DNA from: Nigerium sp.
GTDB lineage: Bacteria; Actinomycetota; Actinomycetes; Propionibacteriales; Propionibacteriaceae
Assembly (NCBI GenBank): GCA_016711325.1
Contig: JADJTH010000008.1
Location: forward strand, 868,001 to 932,000
Length of the DNA stretch: 64,000 nt
Direction: 5' to 3'
Positions 58,702-64,000 of the stretch are shown here, one piece after another (within the stretch, counting starts at the first letter, position 1; the number at the start of each line of letters is the position of its first letter). The position numbers and the translations under genes are program-made. The notes under the pieces were generated by a model, which was not told the DNA's origin, made no database searches, and saw only the letters and a list, made by a program, of their open reading frames with translations.

Positions 58702-59388
58702 TCACCGCCGCGCGTCACGGCGGGGCGTGGCCGCGACCACCGCGCACGCCGTCACGGGTGTGGTGGCCACCGCCAAAGCCCGGCAACCCTCAGCCAGGCT
58801 CGCGCCCGTCGTCGTGAGATCGTCCACCAGCACCCGGACGCCGGGCGCTCCCGGTCGCGCGACCAGCGCGCCGCGCAGATTCTCCCGCCGCGCCCGCTCC
58901 CCCAGCTCTGCCTGGTCGGCCGTGCTCCGGGCGTGCAGCAGGCTCGCCTCGACCCGCGCGGGCAGCCCGGACGCCGACAGTAGCCGGGCCGCGCGCACGG
59001 CGAGCGCGCGGGTGGTGTCGAGCCCCCGAACGCGCACCGACGACCGCAGCGACGGCACCGGCACCAGGACCACTCCTGCCGGGACGCGCCCGCCGGCCTC
59101 CAGCAGCGCTCGCGCGACCGACTCGGCGAGCGGCGGGCCGAGGTCGGCGTTCAGCCACCAGGCCTGGCGTTCCTTGTAGGCGATGACCAGCGCACGCAGG
59201 ACGCCCTGATGCGGACCCGCCGCGACGACCGGGACGCCGATCCCGCGGACGGCGACCGGCGCCGCCGCCAGCGCGCGGATCTCGTCGCGGCAGCGGGGGC
59301 ACAGGCGCGCGGTCGGGTTGCCGCAGCCTGGGCACGCCGCACCGAGCAGCATGGACGCCGCCGCGTCCACCACCCGATGCCGACCCAT
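58702..59388 (-). CDS. comF: ComF-family phosphoribosyltransferase-like protein
   Basis: A 228-residue protein with N-terminal Cys pairs (CPGC and CPRC, zinc) and the PRPP motif VRVLVDDLTTTGAS near residue 190. The short IAYKERQAWWL matches ComF. It corresponds to Rv3242c, downstream of lpqB in mycobacteria as here. In Gram-positives ComF assists DNA uptake during competence; its role in actinobacteria is unclear. It lies 23 bp downstream of lpqB and is probably the last gene of the mtrAB-lpqB operon. Confidence 0.88.
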   Translation of the reverse strand: MGRHRVVDAAASMLLGAACPGCGNPTARLCPRCRDEIRALAAAPVAVRGIGVPVVAAGPHQGVLRALVIAYKERQAWWLNADLGPPLAESVARALLEAGGRVPAGVVLVPVPSLRSSVRVRGLDTTRALAVRAARLLSASGLPARVEASLLHARSTADQAELGERARRENLRGALVARPGAPGVRVLVDDLTTTGASLAEGCRALAVATTPVTACAVVAATPRRDARR

Positions 59389-59411
59389 GCCCGGGCATTA
59401 GGCGGGCCGTG

Positions 59412-61112
59412 TCACCCGGGATAGAACATCGCGGTCAGCGTGGACGCCTGCGACGTCCACCGGAAGTCGCTGCTGTAGCGCCACACCTCGCCACGGGTCG
59501 TGCGGATCATCGGTGCGACACCCGGCACGACGGCCAGTTCCACCGCGTCGCTCAGTCCGAGCGGGCCGATCCCCGCCACGCTCGCGCCGTCCTGCGCGAC
59601 GGCGAGAACCTGAGTGGTGCGCCCGTCGTCGACCAGGGCGAGCAGGGTGTCCGGCGTCCGCCACCCGACGTCGAGAACGGTCAGCGGCGCCGACGTGGCC
59701 ACCGACAGGTGGATCTCACGCCAACCCTCGACGCGCGGCATCCCCCCGGAGCGTTCGATGCGGGCGATGCCCATCGCCGGGCGACCATGCTCCGAGTCGA
59801 TCAGCAGGGCGATACGGGCGCCGTCGGGGGCCATCCGGAACCGCGTCACGCGCGCGCCGCCGAGGTCGTCGAGGGTGACCGTTCGCCAAGAGCCCTCGGG
59901 GTCGCCGACGAGCAGCCCACCCGACGCGTCGCCGAGCCACAGTTCGCCCTGCCGCGAGAACGCCGGCCTGGACAGTCCCACCGGCGCCTCGATCGACTCG
60001 CCGCCTTGCTCGGCCAGCGGGGCCACCGTCACCGTCCGGCCACCGCCCGACACGGCGGCCGCCACGACCGCGTCCCCGCGCACGGCCGCCTCGGAGGCGC
60101 CCGCGATGCCGGGAGCGACCGGGATGTACGCCACCGGCGGGGCTTGCTCGATCACGCGCACCAGGCGTCCGCCGCTGAGTCCGAACAGCTGCCGGCTGCG
60201 CTGAAGATCGACTGGGTCGGCGTCCGCGAACGCCGACGAGGGGATGACCCGCCCGTAGGGGACGATCTCCCAGGTGGGTTCACCGGCCCAGCCCACCTGG
60301 ATCGCCGTGACGGTCTCGAACTGGCGGAACGTCCACACGAATTGCGTCGCGAGTCGCTCGCGCGCCTCGTCGTCCAGGTCGCCGGCGCCGGGACGCAGCG
60401 TGATGCTGGCCACACCCGTCGCATCGACCGTGACATCGACCAGCCCCAGACGCTCGGGGGCGGCCATCACGGCCGGCGCCAGCCACGCCGAGGCGCCCAC
60501 GGTCACCGCTTGCGCGGCACGCCGGTGGGCCTGTTCCCCGCGGGGGAAGAACCGGGGATCGGGAACCAGCCAGCCTCCCTCCACGCTGGGGAAGTACACC
60601 ATCACGCGGGTGAACGCGCTCGGGAACAGGTACTCCGACACCAGCAACCCCGCGGGCGGGTTGCTGATCCTCCACTGCCCGGCGGCATCCCTCACCAGCC
60701 CGAAGTCATGGTCGATCGCGTCGTCCGACTGGTGATAGGAGCCCTCGGCGTCGATTGTTCCCACCGCGGACGCCTTCAGCGTCGCGCGCGCGTCCGTGAC
60801 GGTCACCGGGTTGCCCTCGGCGTAGATCCGCACACCTTGCTCGGGTCGCCAGCTCGCGGACGCCTCGGGCGTCAGGTAGGCCCGCGCCACGGCGTAGTCC
60901 GTCTGGTAGGCCGCCATCGCGTGCAGGAATCCGTCGACGACCGTCACCAGGCTCGCGCCCGGCTGAGGCGGCGCGGGCACGATCTCCACACCGGTGTTCA
61001 CCCGGCCCGGCGCTGCCGACACGCGCACGACAGGGCCCGACGTGGGAACGCCGACGCAGCCGGACAGGCCAAGGGCGAGCGCGATCGCCGGCGCGAGGAC
61101 CCAGGCCCTCAT
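59412..61112 (-). CDS. lpqB: Lipoprotein LpqB (MtrB partner)
   Basis: A 566-residue lipoprotein: MRAWVLAPAIALALGLSGC with Cys19 as lipid site. An N-terminal GerMN-type domain is followed by a beta-propeller region (about 290-566). In mycobacteria LpqB interacts with the MtrB sensor and affects MtrA phosphorylation. The ATG at 61112 overlaps the stop of the corrected mtrB frame (ATGA), which supports reading mtrB through to 61109. Confidence 0.93.
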   Translation of the reverse strand: MRAWVLAPAIALALGLSGCVGVPTSGPVVRVSAAPGRVNTGVEIVPAPPQPGASLVTVVDGFLHAMAAYQTDYAVARAYLTPEASASWRPEQGVRIYAEGNPVTVTDARATLKASAVGTIDAEGSYHQSDDAIDHDFGLVRDAAGQWRISNPPAGLLVSEYLFPSAFTRVMVYFPSVEGGWLVPDPRFFPRGEQAHRRAAQAVTVGASAWLAPAVMAAPERLGLVDVTVDATGVASITLRPGAGDLDDEARERLATQFVWTFRQFETVTAIQVGWAGEPTWEIVPYGRVIPSSAFADADPVDLQRSRQLFGLSGGRLVRVIEQAPPVAYIPVAPGIAGASEAAVRGDAVVAAAVSGGGRTVTVAPLAEQGGESIEAPVGLSRPAFSRQGELWLGDASGGLLVGDPEGSWRTVTLDDLGGARVTRFRMAPDGARIALLIDSEHGRPAMGIARIERSGGMPRVEGWREIHLSVATSAPLTVLDVGWRTPDTLLALVDDGRTTQVLAVAQDGASVAGIGPLGLSDAVELAVVPGVAPMIRTTRGEVWRYSSDFRWTSQASTLTAMFYPG

Positions 61113-62658
61113 CGGACCTCCGCGGGCGGCATGGCAGGAAGCGGCGAGGACGCCAGCGTCTCGCCGGGGACGACGGGCAGCGTGAGACGGTACTGGGCAC
61201 CGGCTCCCGGGCGCCCCCACGCGTCCAACCACCCCCGTGGAGCTGCGCGTTCTCCAAGGCGATCGACAAGCCCAGGCCGGATCCGCCGACCGTCCGCTGC
61301 CGGGACGGGTCACCGCGCCAGAAGCGGCCGAAGACCCGGTGTGCCTCGGCTGCGGGGAAGCCGACGCCGTGATCGCGGACCACGATCGCCACCGCATGCT
61401 CATCGGTCCGCACCGTGACCTCGACATCCTTGCCCTCACCGTGCTCGATCGCGTTGGACAGCAGGTTACTGAGGATGCGGCGCACCCGCCGCGGATCGGC
61501 CTGGCAGCGGATGTCTCGGGGGGCATCCAGCAGCATCGCGCTGCCGTAGGTGCCGGCCAGCGGCGCGTGGGCGTCCATCTCGGTCGAGACCAGGTCGACC
61601 AGGTCGATGTCCTCGAGCTGCAGGTCCACCGCCCCCGCGTCGAACCGGCTGATCTCGAGCAGATCGGTCAGCAGCGACTCGAAGCGATCCAGCTCGCCCT
61701 TCAGCAGTTCGGACGAACGCCGCGCCATCGGAGGAAAGCCGTCGCGTTGCTCGTACAGCACGTCGGCGGCCATGCGGACGGTGGTGAGCGGCGTCCGGAG
61801 TTCGTGACTGACGTCGGAGACGAACTGGCGCTGCAGCAGCGAAAGCCTCTCGAGCTGACGGATCTTGCGGCCGAGCTCCGCAGCCATGCGGTTCATCGCG
61901 CGGGCGAGACCCGCGAGGTCGTCGCGCCCCTTCACCACCATGCGTTCGTGCAGGTTGCCGGCGGCGATGCGTTCGGAGGTGACGCGGGCCGCGCGGATCG
62001 GCCGGAGCGCCTGCAACGAGATCGCCCACATGGTTCCGGTGGTGAGCGGGAGAAAGAAGGCCAGCGCCACGAGGGCGGAGCGCTGCACCACCCGCAGCGT
62101 CTGCTCCTCCTGTTCCATGCCGAACAGGAAGTAGACCGGGTACCGCCCGCTGCCCGGGGCCAACAGTGCCCCGCCCACCACCAGGCCCGGACGCGGGTCG
62201 CGCCCGTCGGTGAAGCTGATCAGGGCGGGGGTCGTGTACAGGTCCTGGCTGGCGGCGCCGACCGCCTCACGGATCGCCAGGGGCACCGAGGTCACGTCCA
62301 GGCCCGCGGAAGCGATATCGGACGCCGGACCGCTCACCACCACGTCGTACTGGTGCCCGACCGTCCCGCGCGCCGCGGCCTCGCGGGCGAGCACGGTCAG
62401 CCGCTCGCTCACGGTCGACGTCCGGATGTCGGCCTGCCGCAAGGACCCCTGCATGCCGTCCAGCACCGCGACGGCCTCGGAGACCGACTGTGCGGACTTG
62501 GCCTCCAGGATGCCCTGGGTGGATTGGTCGACGAGCATCCAGCCCGTCGCCCCGAAGACGGCGAGCACCGCGATCACGCTGCTGAACACGACACGAAACG
62601 ACAGTGAGCGCGACCACCAGCGACCCGGCGTGTCGACCAGCCGCCGGAGGGTGCTCAT
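61109..62658 (-). CDS. mtrB: Sensor histidine kinase MtrB, frameshifted at its 3' end
   Basis: Two membrane helices flank an extracytoplasmic sensor (about 20-44 and 190-212), then HAMP, the H-box DVSHELRTPL (His285) and the ATPase domain to GSGLGLSIALENAQLHG. There the frame breaks: after 474 residues the sequence continues off-family for a further 176 residues to 60706. Adding one G to the run at 61232-61236 (CCCCC on +) restores HGGWLDAWGRPGAG and a stop at 61109 overlapping lpqB, giving 516 residues. It is therefore either a sequencing error or a damaged gene. MtrB controls envelope and division genes through MtrA. The ATG at 62658 overlaps the mtrA stop in the corrected frame. Confidence 0.88.
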
Positions 62659-63357
62659 GTCGGGGCGAGTGTGCCTGCGCGATAGCCGATCCCCGCACCG
62701 TCACGATGATCCGCGGATGCTCCGGATCGGGTTCGATCTTGCTGCGCAACCGCTGCACGTGCACGTTGACGAGCCGTGTGTCGCCGGGATGGCGATAGCC
62801 CCAGACCTCCTGCAGCAGCAGTTCGCGGGTGAACGCCTGCCGAGGGGTGCGCGCGAGTGCGAGCAGCAGGTCGAACTCCAGCGGGGTGAGCGCAATCAGT
62901 CGGTCGCCGCGGTGCACCGTGTGCGCGTCGACGTCGATGACCAGGTCACCGATGCGCAGCACCGAGGCGTCCTCGCCGGTGGCGCTCACCCTGCGCAGCC
63001 GCGTCCTGATCCGCGCCAGGAGTTCCTGTGTCTTGAACGGCTTGGCCACGTAGTCGTCGGCGCCCGCCTCCAGCCCCTCGACCACGTCACTGGTGTCGGA
63101 CTTCGCGGTGAGCATCACGATCGGCACATCCGATTCCGCCCGCAGGTCGCGACACACGTCGACGCCGTCGCGACCGGGAAGCATCAGATCCAGCAGAACG
63201 AGGTCGGGCTTGTGCGCGCGAAACGCCTCGAGCGCCTCGTCGCCGCGGGCGACTCGTACCGGCTCGAAGCCGGCCGCCTCCAGCACGATCTGGAGCATCT
63301 CCGCCAGCGCGATGTCGTCGTCGACGACGAGCACCTTGCCCCTGTCACCTCGGTCAC
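62655..63357 (-). CDS. mtrA: Response regulator MtrA, frameshifted at the 3' end and perhaps the 5' end
   Basis: An OmpR-type regulator: receiver VLVVDDD and DLVLLDLMLPG, then a winged helix ending in NVHVQRLRSKIEPDPEHPR. The expected ending VRGIGYRAG is lost as VRGSAIAQA; adding one G to the run at 62691-62694 restores VRGIGYRAGTLAPT and a stop at 62655 overlapping mtrB. At the 5' end the well-placed GTG at 63357 (after GGAGGG) is out of frame with KVLVVDDD; one extra G in 63339-63342 fixes that too. Without it, translation could begin at GTG 63334, shortening the first strand. The corrected length of 234 residues matches the family. Confidence 0.88.
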
Positions 63358-63369
63358 CTGCGACCCTCC

Positions 63370-63945
63370 TCAGTTCAGCTCGGGCGTGGGCGTCCACGTC
63401 GCAAGCCAGCCTAGCTGCCCGCCCTGACGCGCCAGGACGCGTCGCCACAGTGTCTCCGGATCGGGGTCGAAGACGTCCTCGTGATGGCTGGCGATCAGGT
63501 GCCAGGCGCCTTCGTCCAGTTCGCCCTCCAGTTGCCCCGGCGCCCATCCGGCGTAGCCGGCAAAAATGCGCAGATCGCGGTAGCCGCCGGTCGCGAGTTC
63601 GATCGGCGTCTCCAGGTGCAGCAGCCCCACGCGCGCGAACAGCCTGCGCCAACCCGGCGGCTCCTCGTCGTCGTCGACCGGGGAGGCCAGGCAGATCGCA
63701 CCCTCCTGGGAGACGGGACCGCCGTCGAACAGCCTGTGGGGCCAACTCGTCAGGGCCTCCCAGGCGGGCAGGACCCGGGCGAGTTCGACGTCGGCGAACG
63801 CGTTCAGCACGACGCCGAGCGCCCCGGATTCGTCCACGTCGAGCAGCAGCACGACGGACTGGTCGAAGATGCCGTCGCTGAGGCCCACGCCCGCCACCAG
63901 CAGGGTGCCGGGCTTCAACGGCGCGGCAGGCGACTCGTACTCCAC
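63370..63945 (-). CDS. YqgE/AlgH family protein (DUF179)
   Basis: A 191-residue protein with the family features GTLLVAGVGLSDGIFDQSVVLLLD at the N-terminus and GYAGWAPGQLEGEL in the second half. It is soluble and of unknown biochemical role. GTG at 63945 is the usual start position. Its TGA (63372-63370) lies 12 bp before the mtrA GTG, so it may be transcribed with mtrAB. The last 55 bp of the window beyond it hold no recognisable gene. Confidence 0.9.
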   Translation of the reverse strand: MEYESPAAPLKPGTLLVAGVGLSDGIFDQSVVLLLDVDESGALGVVLNAFADVELARVLPAWEALTSWPHRLFDGGPVSQEGAICLASPVDDDEEPPGWRRLFARVGLLHLETPIELATGGYRDLRIFAGYAGWAPGQLEGELDEGAWHLIASHHEDVFDPDPETLWRRVLARQGGQLGWLATWTPTPELN

Positions 63946-64000
63946 GCTGTCATCCTGCCACGCACGCGCCCCCCACAGAACGATCCCGATGCGGATCGCA

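Noticed and set aside
60706..62658. A 650-residue MtrB with a long Arg-rich C-terminus
   Set aside because: The last 176 residues are out-of-frame mtrB and lpqB sequence; adding one G restores the family C-terminus and an overlap with lpqB.

Overview
The window is about 70% GC, densely coded, and uses actinobacterial promoters (TANNNT -10 boxes, several apparently leaderless genes). Gene order matches two blocks of the Mycobacterium tuberculosis chromosome as I remember it: Rv3193c-Rv3211 (UPF0182, PDZ/Lon protease, DUF2342, UvrD2, NudC, AdnAB, DUF3107, RhlE-type DEAD-box helicase) and Rv3235-Rv3246c (DUF6459, SecA, HPF, ComF, LpqB, MtrB, MtrA). A PPA1309-family protein and the overall content suggest Propionibacteriaceae or a close relative. 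No rRNA, tRNA, integrase, transposase or CRISPR array was seen, and no gene-free stretch exceeds 300 bp.

Layout. 1-8.9 kb: membrane, protease and zinc-ribbon housekeeping genes, an orphan E1-like protein and uvrD2. 8.9-27 kb: a double-strand-break repair block with recCBD (three overlapping genes), a UvrA paralogue, nudC and adnBA; a nitroreductase N-terminal scrap sits at the end of recD, suggesting that recCBD or its neighbour was inserted there. 27-30 kb: a stand-alone LigD-type polymerase, DUF3107 and a DEAD-box helicase with an apparent CTG start. 30-41.6 kb: an accessory-looking segment. Its core is a 1780-residue Pls/PosA-type NRPS (adenylation, carrier, three pairs of membrane helices alternating with three hexapeptide-repeat domains) carrying an extra HGSNAT/DUF418-like membrane domain. 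It overlaps a BPL_N amidotransferase-like gene and is followed by a lipoprotein M1 metallopeptidase and a secreted hydrolase. I read this as a candidate locus for making, modifying and trimming a poly-(basic amino acid). Convergent to it are two repeat-rich lipoprotein genes.

41.7-50 kb: an auxiliary-type tryptophanyl-tRNA synthetase preceded by a short ORF with tandem Trp codons (attenuator), a PHP-domain protein, the giant NAD-glutamate dehydrogenase and a DUF2505 protein. 50-56.7 kb: Ku, two small conserved genes, SecA, a YcaQ/AlkX-type glycosylase and long-form HPF. 56.9-58.6 kb: amtB-glnK behind candidate GlnR half-sites; this GlnK has Phe where the modified Tyr51 should be. 58.7-64 kb: yqgE-mtrA-mtrB-lpqB-comF on the minus strand. 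mtrA and mtrB are frameshifted relative to their families, each in a G run, either homopolymer sequencing errors or real lesions.

A word-level feature runs through the window: GGCGTCCG/CGGACGCC is strongly over-represented (about 60 copies by hand scan in the first 27 kb) but sparse in 30-41.6 kb. This supports a separate origin for the Pls segment.
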